From assembly GCF_000715075.1 (NCBI RefSeq), contig NC_134082.1:192995948-193059947 (forward strand): a DNA stretch of 64,000 bases, written 5' to 3'. This document shows positions 1-13,005 of the stretch, in pieces (the stretch's first letter is position 1; each line of letters starts with the position of its first letter). The notes under the pieces are model-generated. The model saw only the letters and a program-made list of their open reading frames with translations, was not told the origin of the DNA and made no database searches. Source of the DNA: Nicotiana tabacum. Lineage: Eukaryota; Streptophyta; Magnoliopsida; Solanales; Solanaceae. The position numbers and the translations under genes were made by a program.

Positions 1-279
1 AACTTGTCCGGCCTCTTTCTTATTTCAGGGTATGACATTAACAGAATAGGGAGTCTTAACCAGCAAGCACATCCCCGGAGGTAAGAAGAGAAGGGTTTCG
101 ATATAGTTTATATACAGTTCAGACAATATCAAAGCGGTAAAAGCAGCATTTAGCACATTAGGCCCGAACATGTAAAAATCAGATAATAAACAAAGCCAAA
201 TATAACAATTTATCTAAGCTCGAATTCTGAACCCTGAACCAGAGATTCTGGGTTACTTCCCCAGTAGAGTCGCCAGAGC
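1..279 (-). mobile_element. 5' internal leader of an Ogre/Tat-like gypsy element, cut by the window edge
   Basis: The element is read on the minus strand, so its body continues left of the window. A primer binding site lies just beside the LTR end at 280. No coding is visible in this short leader. Assignment to Ogre/Tat rests on the PBS type and LTR style known for that lineage, not on any protein seen here. Confidence 0.55.
258..275 (-). other. Primer binding site, probably tRNA-Arg type
   Basis: On the minus strand this reads TGGCGACTCTACTGGGGA, four bases after the LTR end. It begins with TGG, as expected for pairing with a tRNA 3'-CCA end, and differs from the iMet-type site of the other elements here. 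Ogre elements are known to use a tRNA-Arg-type site; which tRNA pairs here is inferred. Confidence 0.6.
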
Positions 280-655
280 TGTCACATCTCCTTTTTCAGC
301 TACACCGCGTGAAGGGACGTAAAGGGAGTTTTTCCAATTAAAGGACAATCGAAACGGGATTTTATTTAAAGATTCAGAGTCGCCACTTGGGAGATTTATG
401 GGGTCCCAAGTCACCAGTTGAATCCCGAATCAAGAAAAAGATTGACTCTGTATTATAGTCCGCGAACCAGAAATTCGAGTATGGAATTTTGTTAACCCGG
501 GAGAAGGTGTTAGGCATTCCCGAGTTCCGTGGTTCTAGCACGGTCGCTCAATTGTCAATATTCGGCTTAATTATCTGATTTTTATACAATTATGAACCTA
601 TGTACAAATTTTAACTTTTAACCGTTTTTATTATTATCATTATTATTTTAACAGA

Positions 656-1263
656 GAATTGCAACGTCGTGAAAACGTATCTCGAACCACGTCACATCAA
701 TGTACCCGTGGTTATCGACACATTTCGACTCCGTTGAGATTTGGATTTGGGTCACATAAATGTGCACCCGAGTTTAAGAAAGTAAATTATTAAAGGCGCG
801 CCTAAAGCGACTAGCGTATCATCATTTTGGGGAAGGCCGTGAACTTTTGCTAAACGGCTCATCCCGAAGTCTAAGGAATTTTTTACAAACACTTATAGAG
901 GGCCCCGCAGCTTATGTATTTCGTTTGTCGAGGCTCGTCTCATTCATTATTTAAGAAAAGAATTGCAACGTCATGGAAATGCATCTCAAACCACGTTACA
1001 ATCAATGTACACGTGATTATCGACATATTTTGACTTCATTGAGATTTGGATTTGGGTCACATAAATGTGCACCCAAGTTTAAGAAAGTAAATTATTAAAA
1101 GTACGCGCCTAAAGAGATTAACGCGTTGTTATTTTGGATGAGGCTGGGAAATTCGCTAAAATGGCCCGTCCCGGAATCTAAGTATTTAATATATACATTT
1201 AAAGAGGGCCCCACTATTATGCGTTTTACTAAGCGAGGCTCATCTCGTTTATTTTAAAAAGAC
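656..1263 (-). repeat. Tandem pair of ~304-bp units inside the LTR
   Basis: Two consecutive units begin GAATTGCAACG at 656 and 960. Each carries the same landmarks: a CGAACCACGT-like block, GAGATTTGGATTTGGG, a CATAAATGTGCACCC block and a GCGCGCCTAAAG-like block. The same pair occurs in the nested solo LTR, so the duplication belongs to the family. Confidence 0.75.
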
Positions 1264-2098
1264 AATCCTAAAGTGACTACATTTTCCTATTAATGTGTCT
1301 CTAGTAATAAAAAAAGACCCTGCTTAATTAGCATGTCACTGAACCGTAATCAAGTGCTCAAATAGATTCAGTTCAATTTGATAACCGGTCCGTCATAGAC
1401 CTTTGTACAGTCCCAAGTATAATCAAGGAGCCAAAATTGAGACTTTATGGTCTTAGTATGAGGCTGACATGAAGCTTCTGGGGCCTAGGCTTTGGGGCGA
1501 GGTCCAAATCGTAAGAAAGCGCAAGATGAATTATGGCAGGCCCAAATTCAGAAGATACAGGACTCAACGCGCGAGCTTTCAACTTAAAACAAAAGACTGA
1601 GAATGTAACGGATTTAATTCACAGGCGCAGGGTTGTCACATGTGTAAGCATATTAGTGATTGTTTCCAACCTAATAGGGACTATCAACAATTAATTAATT
1701 TTTTACAAAGTAAGCAATTCAACTTCCTATAACCATGGCAAACGGTATTACTTTCATGTAGTCCTTATGGTTAATATACTGAAATGGCCTAGAATGTTCA
1801 AATCTTACATGCCTACCCTTATTTCAAAATTAACTACAGACCATATCGTTGACAATTTCTGAATCAGATTGTTACTACTAACCATCACAAACCCCTCATG
1901 CTAAACTATTATAGGCCAATACCAGATTTAATTACAGCACGAATTAAGGAGTGAAACCAAATTAAAACTGGGGTTTCAATTCTTCACACAAATCAAATGA
2001 GTTTAATAATCCTACACAACCTCAGACAGTCCAATTATACAAATGATATGACATTCGGATAAACAAAATGTTCTACACTTTTGAACTAAAACAAAATA

Positions 2099-2103
2099 TG
2101 AGG
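2099..2103. repeat. Target-site duplication TGAGG (left copy)
   Basis: TGAGG directly precedes the solo LTR and is repeated at 6117-6121 directly after it. This fits a normal 5-bp LTR-retrotransposon insertion. Confidence 0.8.
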
Positions 2104-5100
2104 TGTCACACCTCCTTTTTCCGCCCCTGCGAGGGTGAAGGAGTTTTTTCCAATAAAGGACAATCGAAACGGGATTTGTTTGTTTATTTCAGAGTCGCCA
2201 CTTGGGAGATTTAGGGTGTCCCAAGTCACCAATTTTAATCCCGAATCGAGGAAAAGAATGACTCTGTATTACAGTCTGCGAACCAGAAATCCGGATAAGG
2301 AATTTTGTTAACCCGGGAGAAGGTGTTAGGCATTCCCGAGTTCCGTGGTTCTAGCACGGTCGCTCAACTGTCATATTCGGCTTGTTTATCTGATTTTATA
2401 CATGTTGAACCTATGTGCGAATTTTAACTTTTAACTGCTTTTGTCATTATTATTATTTTTTTTATCAAGAATTGCAACATCATGGAAATACATCTCGAAC
2501 CACGTCACATCAATGCACCCGTGGTTGTTGGCACATTTCCACTCCGTTGAGATTTGGATTTGGGTCACATAAATGTGCACCCGAGTTTAAGAAAATTAAA
2601 TTATTAAAGGCGCGCCTAAAGCGACTAGCGTATCGTTTACTTTGGGTAGGGCCGTGAAATTTTGCTAAACGGTCCATCCCGAAGTCTAAGCAGTTTTAAA
2701 GCAAATATTTGCCGAGGGCCCCGCAATTTCGTATTTTTATTCGGCGAGACTCATCTCATTCTTATTTTTAAAAGGAATTGGCAACGTCATGGACATACAT
2801 CTCGAACCACGTCACAATCAATGTACCCGTGATTAGAGACACATTTCGACTCCGCTGAGATTTGGATTTAGGTCACATAAATGTGCACCCGAGTTTAAGA
2901 AAGTAATTTAATTAAATTGCGTCTAAAGAGGCTAACGCGTTATTATCTTCGGGGAAGGCAGTGAAATTCACTAAACAGTCCATCCCAAATTCTAAGTATT
3001 TATTATGACCAATTATTGAGGGCCCCACAATTTGTATTTCTTTATTGGGCGAGGCTCGTCTCATTACTTTTTCAAAGGACAATCTTAGAATGACTACATT
3101 TTCTATTTTTCGTTTTCTCCAAAACAAATGAAGAAAAGGTCCTACTTTATTTACATACTTTCGAGTTATTATAGTTAAGTTTCGAAAGTGAGTTGTTTAA
3201 AGCGTTTACCTGGGCAGCGCATAGAATATGCTACATACAGACAGAAAAAGAAAGAAAAGACTACATTAAATTACAACTTCAAATCTTTCTCATTTTTGCA
3301 TTCATGCTTCGAGTGGCTTACAAGATGAACTAGTGTATCAGTTTGTGTACCTGGTATTTGGAAAGCAAGGAAAGAAGATGAAGATCAGTAGAAGCAGCAG
3401 TAGTGTAAATACACAGCAACAACAGCAACCCAACAGCAGCAATTCGAATTAGATTCGAGGCCCAGAAAACTTTGAAGAAAAACCGAACAACTCAATAGAG
3501 CAAACCCAAAAGTTTGTGAACAAACTAAACAGCAACAAACCACGCGTGTATTAAACCCGAAACTAAACTCGTTTCTCACTTTGTTTTTGTTTTTTTTTTT
3601 TAAACTCTCTAACACTCTCTTAGGATTTTCAGAATGTCTCCCTCTCTCAAAAGTAAACCTCAAAAATCTTTCAAGTTCAAGTATCCCCTCTCAAGTCTTA
3701 AAAGCTCTCAAGTGTAAAAGTCTTCTTTTATCAAAATCCTTTTTTAGTTCCAGTCCCCAAAAACTCTCCCTCAGAATGTGTCAAATGACTCTATTTATAA
3801 CAAGACTCTTGTCTTGAATCCCCAACCCGAAATATTCCCCAATGGTATGCTTTGTCCCCACTAATTAATGTTTTCTTTATTTTAAACCTTGTCCCCCATG
3901 CCTACATACTTTTGTCCCCCACTACATTAAATAAATATATCAACTCAACCCATTGCATCTTGTCTCCCATGCCTAACATAAACAATTACAATATTCCCCT
4001 CCACTACATTATGTCTTGTCCCCCATTATATTAAATAATTATTACCAATCTCACCCCATTACATCTTGTCCCCCATGCTTAACATAAAGAATTATTCAAA
4101 ATGTTCAATTACCAAACTACCCCTCTGACCTTATTGCAATTACCATTTTACCCCTGAACATACTGCAATTTACCAAACTACCCCATCAGCTATAACCAAT
4201 TCACCTAATCAATCTCAACCAAAATATAGCCAATATGACCAATTTCTAAACAAATTCAACAACAACTCATATGAACACAGATGAATCATACAACTTCAAA
4301 TTAATGGAAATAAATTAACCATATTGGGAACCAATCCTGGTTAACTTAGACAAAAAATGGATGAGCAAGGAAACAACAATATTAACAACACAATGCATGA
4401 TTCAAACTAAATCAACAAATCAAAAACCAAAACAAACTCAAATTAAATTACTGGATGAACTTCAAACAAAGAATAAACATGCATTAAAATCTATTTTAAA
4501 CAACAAAACATGACGGATTCAAACAACAACAAAACGATTTAACAATTTCTGAAAAAATACATAACAACACATGAAACAAACTGAAGAAATAATTAATTAA
4601 ACTTCAATTTGAATCTAACAACATTAAACTAACAATTTCACATGAACAAACTGAAAAATTAACAAAACAATGAACACGAACAAAACAAAAATCAAATATT
4701 TACCGATTTTAGATTTGAGAATATCAAAACAAAATACGGGCAAAAGTGAAACTCAAAATCCACTAACCGGATCGAAACAGCGAACAACGACTGACCAACG
4801 ACGAACTCGAACTATGTATGGACTGTTTTGACGAACCTTGACCAAAGCTTGAACAAACGAGATGGTTGAGCCTCGTTTTGGGACTGAAGGCGACGAAGCA
4901 AATGTGAAGCAGCAACGATGGGGTCTGTTTGGACGTAGCGAAGAAGAAGCAATAGCAGCTGGTCGTTTGGGCGAAGGTCGACGAGTTGTTCGTCGTCGAC
5001 GACTGGATGTAGCAGGAGCAGCAATGGCGATGGCAGTGGAAACGCAGCAGCATGAGGTGAAAAAGAAGAAGAAGCAGCAGCTGGAGAAGAAAACGCGGCA

Positions 5101-6116
5101 GCATTGGCGACGGACGGTGGTGAGGCAGCAGCGACGCGGGCAGCCATGGTCGTGCGTCGTGGTGGTTGACGGACTGGGGGTTCCATGACGTAGAAGACGA
5201 AGAAGAAGAAGAAGCAGAAGACGGATCAACACAACACCATGGTTATGGTGAAGCTGGAAGGAGAAGAAGAAGCAGCAACCATGGACGGGCTGTTGCGTGT
5301 GTGTGTGTGTGTCTTGTTGTGTATTTGTGCTGTGTGTGTGTGTTGTCGATGAGGAGGGGGAGGTCGTGTGAGGGTGGTCGACGTTGGGCAGCAGGGTAGC
5401 AGCAACAGGGGGGAAGCCATGGTTGCTTGCTTGGGGAAGGTGATGGAGAAGAAGAAGATAAGGGGGGGCGGATGGTTAGTCTAGGTTTAGGTTTTTTTTT
5501 CTTTTTTTTTTTGTTTTGTTTTGTGAAGTGTAAGGTAGGAAGATAGGGGTGTTGGGTATTTGGGTTAATGGGGCGGACCGGGTCGACCCGTGTGGAGATG
5601 GACCGGGTCATGGGGAAGGTTGGGTATTTTTGGGCTTGTAGCTTGAATTAGAAGAAGAGCCCAACTCCGATTTTTTTGTATTTTTGCTCTCTTTTCTTCT
5701 TTTATTTTTCTAAAACTAAATTCTAATAAACCTTAAATTATTATTAAGAACTAAATTAAGTTATAAAAGCGCAAATTAACTCCCAATAACAATTAACGCA
5801 CAATTAAGTAATAATTAAGCATAAAATTGTACAATTGGACATTAAATGCTAAAAATGCAAAAGATGCCTATTTTTGTAATTTTCAATTTTTGTAAAACAA
5901 ACTTAATTATTAACAATTGTAGAATTAAATCCTACATGCAAAATGCGACATATTTTTGTATTTTTTTATTAATTTAACAAATAAAAATGCATAGACAAAT
6001 ACAAATAATTATCCAAAATGTCACAAAAATTCAAAAAATTGCACACCAAGGAAAATTATTTTATTTTAAATTTTTTGGGAGTAATTCCTTCATAGGGCAA
6101 AAATCACGTGCTTACA
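2104..6116 (-). mobile_element. Solo LTR of an Ogre/Tat-like gypsy element (4,013 bp)
   Basis: Plus-strand ends are TGTCACACC and GTGCTTACA; read on the minus strand it runs TGTAAGCAC to GTGTGACA. Perfect TGAGG duplications flank it, and there is no PBS, polypurine tract or internal region, so it is a solo LTR left by intra-element recombination. It sits inside an older LTR of the same family. A GC-rich block (about 4850-5480) gives several overlapping open frames of low complexity (poly-Arg, poly-Ser); I do not consider them genes. Confidence 0.8.
2469..3075 (-). repeat. Tandem pair of ~306-bp units in the solo LTR
   Basis: Units begin GAATTGCAAC at 2469 and GAATTGGCAACG at 2775. They match the pair at 656-1263 and are an internal feature of this LTR family. 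Confidence 0.7.
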
Positions 6117-6121
6117 TGAGG

Positions 6122-6269
6122 AATCAGACTTCATTTTACACAGCATTTCATTTCATGTCCACAAAACTTGAAGATTACAGAATATGTACCTGGATGTTTG
6201 AAATATAACAAGAAGAAGAAGAAGAAGAAGAAGAAGAAGAAGAAGAAGAAGAAGAAGAAGAAGAAGAAG

Positions 6270-6300
<31 letters not shown>

Positions 6301-8899
6301 CAGCAGCAACAGAAATGTGAGCAACAATGCAGCAGTACAATGCCCAGTAATATAGAACAACGAACAGACCCAAGTGACGAACCAGAAATCCAGAAGTGTG
6401 TAAAACCAAACAGAATTACCAAAAACTGACTCAAAACCAAGCCTGAATAAACCCAGAATCACTAGAAAACCAACCAGGGAACCTCTGAGATTCTCACAAT
6501 CAGAAATCAAGCTAGAAACACGCAACTCATCAACTGGAATTCTAATTTGACTTCAGGAAACTAATGCAACAGTAGGTTTTCTCAATCTTTTTCAAAGTCA
6601 GGCAGTGTGTGCCTATCTTTGGACTTTTTCTATTTGTTTTTGACTCTCAACCCTTACTGCCCAAAAAGTCCTCTCAATGTCTCTCTCCAGATTTTTCAGA
6701 ATTAATCCCGTGTAAAAACTCATACCTTTTTCAAATTCCAAAAAACCACTATCCTTTATCAAAATTCCAGCCCCTAAATCTGTCCTCAGTGACTCTATTT
6801 ATCTGCCCAAAAAAAACAGACCCTTACCCCTCTCAAAAGCACTTAAACTAATACCACCACCATCTTTTGCACATGATATTCTCTTACAGCCCATTATCAT
6901 GTGTCTTGAACCAAAGGCATGGGCAGCTTATAATATTCCATTAATCCCCATGCTATTATGTTTCCCAGGCCACTACTACTAGACAAAATATTAGTTTAAT
7001 GGTCAATTAAGTTCCCTCATGGTCAGACCACTAACACTAACCCTTTCAACTCTTTTAAAACCCCAAAATACCCCTGAAAACCCCTGTGACTTAATGTCCT
7101 ACCTTAAACCCTTTAATTTATACTACATCTTTCAGCTATAACCAATTCAATTCGAATTCAAATAACCGTTCAAAGTAGAATTTAAATCAGATCAAATGGC
7201 ATCAACAGAAGAACCACGATTCAGTCAGAATTGAAGCAGTACGAATCACATTATCATCAGGTTATTTAATCAGAATTGAAGCATGTAAACTAACCGACGA
7301 CACTTATTTAATCGACTACACGAATTACAACACATACAATCAATAGAAAATAAGAATCGAACATGCACACAGGAATCGTATTGATGGAAACAGGGATTCA
7401 TAATAAAAACTTAACTAATCGACGACACTCATTCAAATCGATTATATAGTTTTATCACATTCATTAACCATGACCAGAAAAAGTTTGACCAAATAAAGGG
7501 TCATTGAAGATGGGCTGAATCAGTCGACAAAAGAAAAACCAATAAAACTAAACTAAACAAATAAACAGAATAAACAAACACAAACTGGAACAAACAGGAA
7601 AGGGAAAATACCTCAAGAAGTCGGGACGTGGACGACCCTGATTCGAACTCAAACTCGAACTGTTTGAGGTCGAACGGACCTTAATCGAGTGTTCTCAACT
7701 GAGAACACTTCGACTAAAGTCGATTAGACCCTAAACCATCCTTTAGTTGGGACGGATTTCAACCTCTGGCTTTCTAGGGTTCTTGGGGGTTTGATTTGGG
7801 GCTCGAGTGGTTCTGGTCTGATTCGAACCAAACCAACGGTGGTTTGGTGACGAGGGAGGTCAGGGACATGTCCGGTATGAGTTTGGGACTGGTTGGGGTA
7901 GATCTACGTCCTGCTCGAATCTTCGATTGAAGATTCGAGAAGCTGGAGGTTGATTCGAGGCAAGCGGTTAACAGATCTGTAACGAGGGTGGTCAGGGGGT
8001 GCCTTGGTGTTAGTTTCGTGGTCACCGGCGTTGTTGCCGCCGGCTTTCAGGCGATGGGGTACGAGGGCGTATAGGGTTTGGTGGAGGGTCGTTTGGTTTC
8101 TGGTTCTTGGAGACGAAGGGGTGGAAATGAGGCGGGTGAGAGGGGGTTTGGGTGTTTTGATATATTGGAATCAGGTGATTAATCTGGGCCGTTGGATGAT
8201 GGGAACCAACGGTCCGGATTAAGCCACTTAAGCCAAACTGGGTCGTTTAGGCTTAGCTGGGGCGGGTGTAGTTCGGGGTAAGCGGGTCGGGCTGGAGACG
8301 GGTTATGGGAGGGGAATCTTGGACCGTTGGATTGGATGATTGAACGGTCGAGATTGATTGGCGATGAAACGGCATCGTTTGGTATGGTCTCTTGGACCGG
8401 CCGGTTGGGCCTGGACATGGGGTGTGACATTGGTCCGGAATGTTTCCTTCTCAAAACTGGCCCAGTCCGAAATTTCTATTGTTTTCTTCTTTCTCTTCTA
8501 TTTTCTTTTTAATTCCTAAAAGGCTAAAACCAAAAATTCCTAAATTGACTTGTAAAACCAAAATTATTTTAAAAAGATATTAATTAACCCTTAACAACAA
8601 TTAACACACGAGATCGAAAAAATAAAATTGCACAATTAAACAATAAAAATGGCAAAACTACCAGAATTCATATTTTTTTGTGATTTTCATTCTTTAAAGT
8701 AGGACATGGTTTAATTAATTCCAAAAATGCATAATTAACTCCTAAATGCACATGCAACACATATTTTTTGTATTTTTCTTAATTAAAGTAGAAATAAACA
8801 TGTACAGACAACAATACAATTAAATCACAAACAACACCAAACTATTTTATTTTGAATTTTTGGGAGTAGTTTTCATAGGGCAAAAATCATGTGCTCACA
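6122..8899 (-). repeat. Ogre/Tat-like long LTR, proximal part (interrupted LTR, part 2)
   Basis: Its right end on the plus strand is ATGTGCTCACA, so on the minus strand the LTR starts TGTGAGCACAT, close to the TGTAAGCAC start of the nested solo LTR. Together with 280-2103 it forms one LTR. The 5-bp flanks of the whole LTR (AGAGC at the left, TATGC at the right) differ, as expected for a 5' LTR still joined to its internal region. It holds the (AAG)n tract and a GC-rich block near 7620-8450 whose frames I regard as non-coding. Confidence 0.65.
6209..6299. repeat. (AAG)n microsatellite, about 30 units
   Basis: An uninterrupted run of AAG triplets about 90 bp long within the LTR. It produces artificial poly-Phe or poly-Ser frames on the minus strand. 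Confidence 0.95.
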
Positions 8900-9346
8900 T
8901 ATGCAGTTGGCATAATTGGTTTAGCTATGTTAATTTAAGTATGATGTGCAAAATAAAAGAGAATTCACATGAGTAAATATTAAAGAACTTGAAAGTTCTT
9001 TATGAATTCTCTTATGTTGCTTGTTCTCATTAATTAAGAGACCAACTAAACTAGGAATGAATCCCATGAATGCTAGAAATATCAAAGGTGAATATGAGCT
9101 CATTCACCTGCCATGTATACCACATAAGATGCATCTATGAGATGATTAAATGTGCGATTATTATTAACCCACAACCTGACCGGTGTTTGCGAGGTAACTT
9201 GCTCAGAAATTTAATTTCGAGCATAATTTCCACATTTTCTATTCAAGATAGTTTATCTTGATAAGTTGGTTTATATCACCGTTGATTTAGCAAAATGATT
9301 TATTGAGTGCCTCCACTTAATAGCTAAACTATTGCTTATAAGAACA

Positions 9347-9406
<60 letters not shown>

Positions 9407-10858
9407 TTTGATATACGTTATATACGAAAGTATATTACATTCTCCCCTTACAAGTGGTTCAGGATTAGGAATCAAATAATTCCATCTTATTATTATTGAT
9501 GTGCGGTGTATATTTTGATTAACATCATAATGCACAAAGATGGGTTCTCAAAGTTGAGAAAAAAAGTTAGTTTTTCTAACATGAGGGGAGAACATAATAA
9601 ACAGTCAACAAAAAGTTATGTGGAATGAATTATCATGTGTACATCTAGATCCTCGAATAAAATAATATGAACTTGAAGTTCATAAAAAGATAATTCATCT
9701 GTAATATATTTCAAAGTATGCCAAACGCATTTGCTGACCCAAAGAAAGTAACTATATTCTCACTGTAAATGCTCCTATTAAAATAAGTCCTAGAAGGACA
9801 AAGTCTATGGTACGTTTAAAGTGCATAGACAAATCGGTTTCAAATAAACTTCTTGATAAAGAAGATGAGCAAATGATCAAAATGATCATAATAAGGAGGC
9901 AAGTGATATAGAAGATCACATGACATAACACTTCATAAAATCTCATGAGAGATTCAGGTGCCTGAATATATGAATGGAGAGATCTCTATGTTATGTCTAT
10001 ATGAAAATAAGGAGGTTGGAACAGATATAAAATGTTTGTCGACGACATCTATCATAGAGTTAAGTATAGAGGAGGATCTTAAGTTTGTCGAATACAGACA
10101 CAAATATTGGCCAAATGGAAGTGATACAATTCAAGTAGAATTGGTTTCATATGAAAGATATGTAGTTTTGGACATGTGGTTCAAACACTTGAAAGTATAA
10201 AGTCAATAGTGTGTGATATCACCTTTATCTATCTTATTTGTCTATCATGACATGAAAACTTGATATGCATCTAAAATCTTTTTAAATGGCTTATACGATT
10301 TAACTTATATGACAATCCCTGAAGGATTCAAATCGCTTAAAGCATGTAGAATTCTTGGTCATGAAGTACTACATCCTAAGTGCAATTTGTGCACATATGT
10401 ATTTTGCAATAACTATAAGCATGATAATATGATTGCGGGAATCTCTATGGAGATATTGAAGAGGCCATTCCACAACATTTTATGAAGATATTACATATCT
10501 ATCAAGAATGGTGATTTCAAGGTGCAACATATTTATTCAAGTTAATATGGCTGATTTATTTATCAAATCTCTACCAACGATCTTTTGAAGATGATGCACA
10601 TCATTGGAATGTGAAGGCTCAAAGATGTGAATTGATGCTCTCATCAGGGGGGACTTAATACGTATTGTACTCTTTTTCCCTAACAAGGTTTTGTCCCACT
10701 GGGTTTTCCTTGCAAGATTTTTAACAAGGCAACCAAAAAGCGTATTGTTAAATATGTGTACTCTTTTTCCTTTACTAGAATTTTTTTCCCACTGGATTTT
10801 ATTTTAGTTAAGGTTTTAACGAGGCACATTATCTGTTGAATAGATATTCAAGGGGGAG
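8900..10858 (+). pseudogene. Decayed copia retrotransposon, internal region relic
   Basis: Fragments of a copia pol are legible in shifting frames: near 10312 an RT-like 'ipEGFKs' stretch followed by a 'FCNNYKHDN'-like region, and near 10500-10610 the RNase H end ('nGDFKVQHIYS', 'MADLFIKSLPT', 'KMMHIIGM'). Stops and frameshifts are everywhere, so no protein is made. Its left side is cut by the Ogre-like LTR at 8899 and no 5' LTR is seen. The 3' LTR follows at 10859. Confidence 0.65.
9350..9403. repeat. (TA)n microsatellite
   Basis: About 54 bp of alternating TA within the copia relic. Confidence 0.95.
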
Positions 10859-11054
10859 TGTTATAAATAGAGTTTTATTTAAGGTGAATGTCTATAGTTT
10901 AGAGAGATTGTAGGGATTTTACTTGGTGCCTAAATCGCTCTTTCCCTATAAATAGAAGAGTCATATTCCATTATAATTGACCTCAAATCAATAAGAATCA
11001 TCCCTCTCTGTTTTCTCTGCAATACTTTTCTTTTTCTTTTATTGTTTCATAACA
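10859..11054 (+). repeat. 3' LTR of the decayed copia (196 bp)
   Basis: It starts TGTTATAAATAG right after a purine tract (AAGGGGGAG, 10850-10858) and ends CATAACA, giving inverted ends TGTTAT/ATAACA. A CTATAAATAGAAG promoter-like stretch lies near 10947. The purine tract sets the orientation as plus. Confidence 0.65.
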
Positions 11055-12604
11055 CATTTGTAAAAATAATTCTATTATTAAGGGGTTGGCGAGTGGGCAC
11101 CACTTAGCAAGGGGAAATTAAACATAGGATTTTTTTTGATTATTTCCAAACTAGTTTATTTCAATTGAACTAATGTGAAGGTACTCTTCTCCCAATCATA
11201 TTAAAACGTATCTTTCGGCGTTTAATATTTTTTCTCTAACCATTTTTTCTTCCCATAGGAAAATAATCGTTTTACAAAATCTTCCCATAGGAATTTGCCC
11301 TACATTCTTTTTGTTTTTGTTAGTTTTCCTTATTACCTGTGTTATTTAACGAGGTTCATTCTCCGAAAGGGTATGTAGTAAAATGTAGAAGACACAAACA
11401 TATCATTAATGTGTTTGGTAAGATGGAAAATATTTTTCAAAAAGATAAATTATTATTTTGTGTTTGATTAATAGAGAATATCTTCCAGTGGAATTATTTT
11501 CTACTAAAGAGGAAAAGTAAGGAAATTTTACCTCATATATCAAATTATTACACTGTATTTATTATGAACCAAAATAATTTTAAATAATTATTACTTATAG
11601 CTATCTTTTTTATTTTATAGCAAAATAGGTATTTATTTACTATTGAGGCATGAAATACGCCACTTGAGTTCTTCCTCTCTCTTCCTTCTATCTCTCTTCG
11701 AGCAAAACCATGACTTCTCGAGTGGGTAAAAACTTTTCCAGCCTCCGATTAATTTTCCATCTCGATTCAGATGCTTAGGATAGTACTAACATGGTGGAAT
11801 TTGAAACGCAGTTGATTTGTGGGCAGAACTCATAGCTGCTGAAAAACAACAATTTGATTGTCCCTCCAAATCAACCTCTGGAACTAAATATTGTTTTCTA
11901 TCGCCGCCAAAAATTCTAGATCTGGCTATGGCTACGCCAGAGAAGATTTGAGGGCCAGATTATTTTTAGTTGATACAATGTATATATTATTTTGCTTGGA
12001 CGAAAAGCGTCATCTCCGACGAACCTTCTTCTCTTCTTTGCTATTTAGGCACATATAGTGATACAAATATATTGTATTGTGTGCAAATACACTCAAATAC
12101 ATTATATTTTGTATAAATACAATATTTCGCTTGTATTTACATATTCTGAAGGTTTGTATTTTTTGAATACAGCCGAATATTACTATATTTTGTGATTTTT
12201 TGTTGTTTGAATACAGTTGAATTGAATACAATGTATAATAGTGAATAATGAATATCTATTAATTGAATACAATATATACAGTTGAATTGAATATAACGGT
12301 ATACACCCTATTTCTTGATTTTTTTGTTATTTGAATTTTAGGCGAATTTCGCTATTGTATTCGTGAATGCAGTAGCGAGAATACAGCGAATACAGTCGCA
12401 CATCTGGATTCCCCTATTTTTAGGCGAATTCCACTACTGTATTCATGAGTACAGTCGCGTAACAAATAAATAGTAACTATATAAAGTAATTATATATGTG
12501 GTAGCTATAGAAAGTAAATAGCCAATAAACAATAGTGGTTTTTGAAAATTTCTCGAAAAATAACTCATTTTACTTTTGGGAAGAAATCATTTTCCTTCAC
12601 AACC
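11055..12604. repeat. AT-rich repetitive intergenic DNA without genes
   Basis: No coding pattern is seen. Around 12050-12480 there are many scattered GAATACA/TGTATTC words in both orientations, typical of solanaceous AT-rich non-autonomous elements. A segment near 11400-11530 (TGGAAAATATTTTTC and related words) also looks MITE-like. Boundaries cannot be fixed by eye. Confidence 0.4.
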
Positions 12605-12830
12605 AGAGGCGGATGCAATAAATCGATACCCGGTAGTGTCAAATGTAATGCATTACCGATGGGTTCAATTGAACCTATAATATTTGATGCGGACTAAAAA
12701 TTTATATGTAAAAATTTATTGAAATTGCAAAAATAGTAGATATGAACCCATAAATTTTAAAAGTATAAGGGTTCAATGCTAGAGTTTTAAAAGTTGAGCT
12801 CATAGGGTTTAAATTCTGGCTCCGCCTCTT
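12605..12830. mobile_element. Short hAT-like MITE with AGAGGCGGA ends
   Basis: Ends are AGAGGCGGATG on the left and GGCTCCGCCTCT on the right, an imperfect terminal inverted repeat; the interior is AT-rich and non-coding with GGTTCAATTGAACC near 12662. No clear 8-bp duplication flanks it. Confidence 0.5.
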
Positions 12831-13005
12831 GCACCGCATTCAACTGAACCTAATACTTTTAACGCGGAGCATAAATTTATGTGTAAAAATTTACTAATAT
12901 TATAATATATAACAATATTAACACATAACTTTAAAAATACAGTGAGTTTAATGCTAAAAACCTTAAAGTTTGAACACATAAAACTTAAATCTTAGATCCG
13001 CCTCT
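12831..13005. mobile_element. Second, partial copy of the same MITE in tandem
   Basis: It follows the first copy directly, repeats its inner words (TTCAACTGAACC, ATAAATTTATGTGTAAAAATTTA) and ends GATCCGCCTCT. The left end is missing. Confidence 0.45.

Larger units (their letters stand above)
280..2103 (-). repeat. Ogre/Tat-like long LTR, distal part (interrupted LTR, part 1)
   Basis: On the minus strand this is the 3' portion of a long LTR ending GTGACA at 280, directly before the PBS. It is continuous with 6122-8899 once the solo LTR at 2104-6116 and one TSD copy are removed, giving an LTR of about 4.6 kb. It shares long stretches with the solo LTR, for example around 300-560 versus 2110-2370. 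It contains a pair of tandem ~304-bp units (656-959 and 960-~1263). No gene is seen in it. Confidence 0.7.

Noticed and set aside
4753..5611. Overlapping GC-rich open frames on both strands
   Set aside because: They lie inside the solo LTR, are low in complexity (Arg, Ser, Gln, Lys runs), overlap in several frames and match no family. They come from base composition.
6131..6525. Open frames with long Phe or Ser tracts
   Set aside because: Direct read-through of the (AAG)n microsatellite; no protein signal outside it.
7774..8512. Short frames on both strands in a GC-rich block
   Set aside because: Part of the Ogre-like LTR, with no family resemblance.
9958..10200. 80-residue plus-strand open frame as an independent gene
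   Set aside because: It lies inside the decayed copia, between an LTR and RT/RNase H remnants, and matches no protein family by eye.
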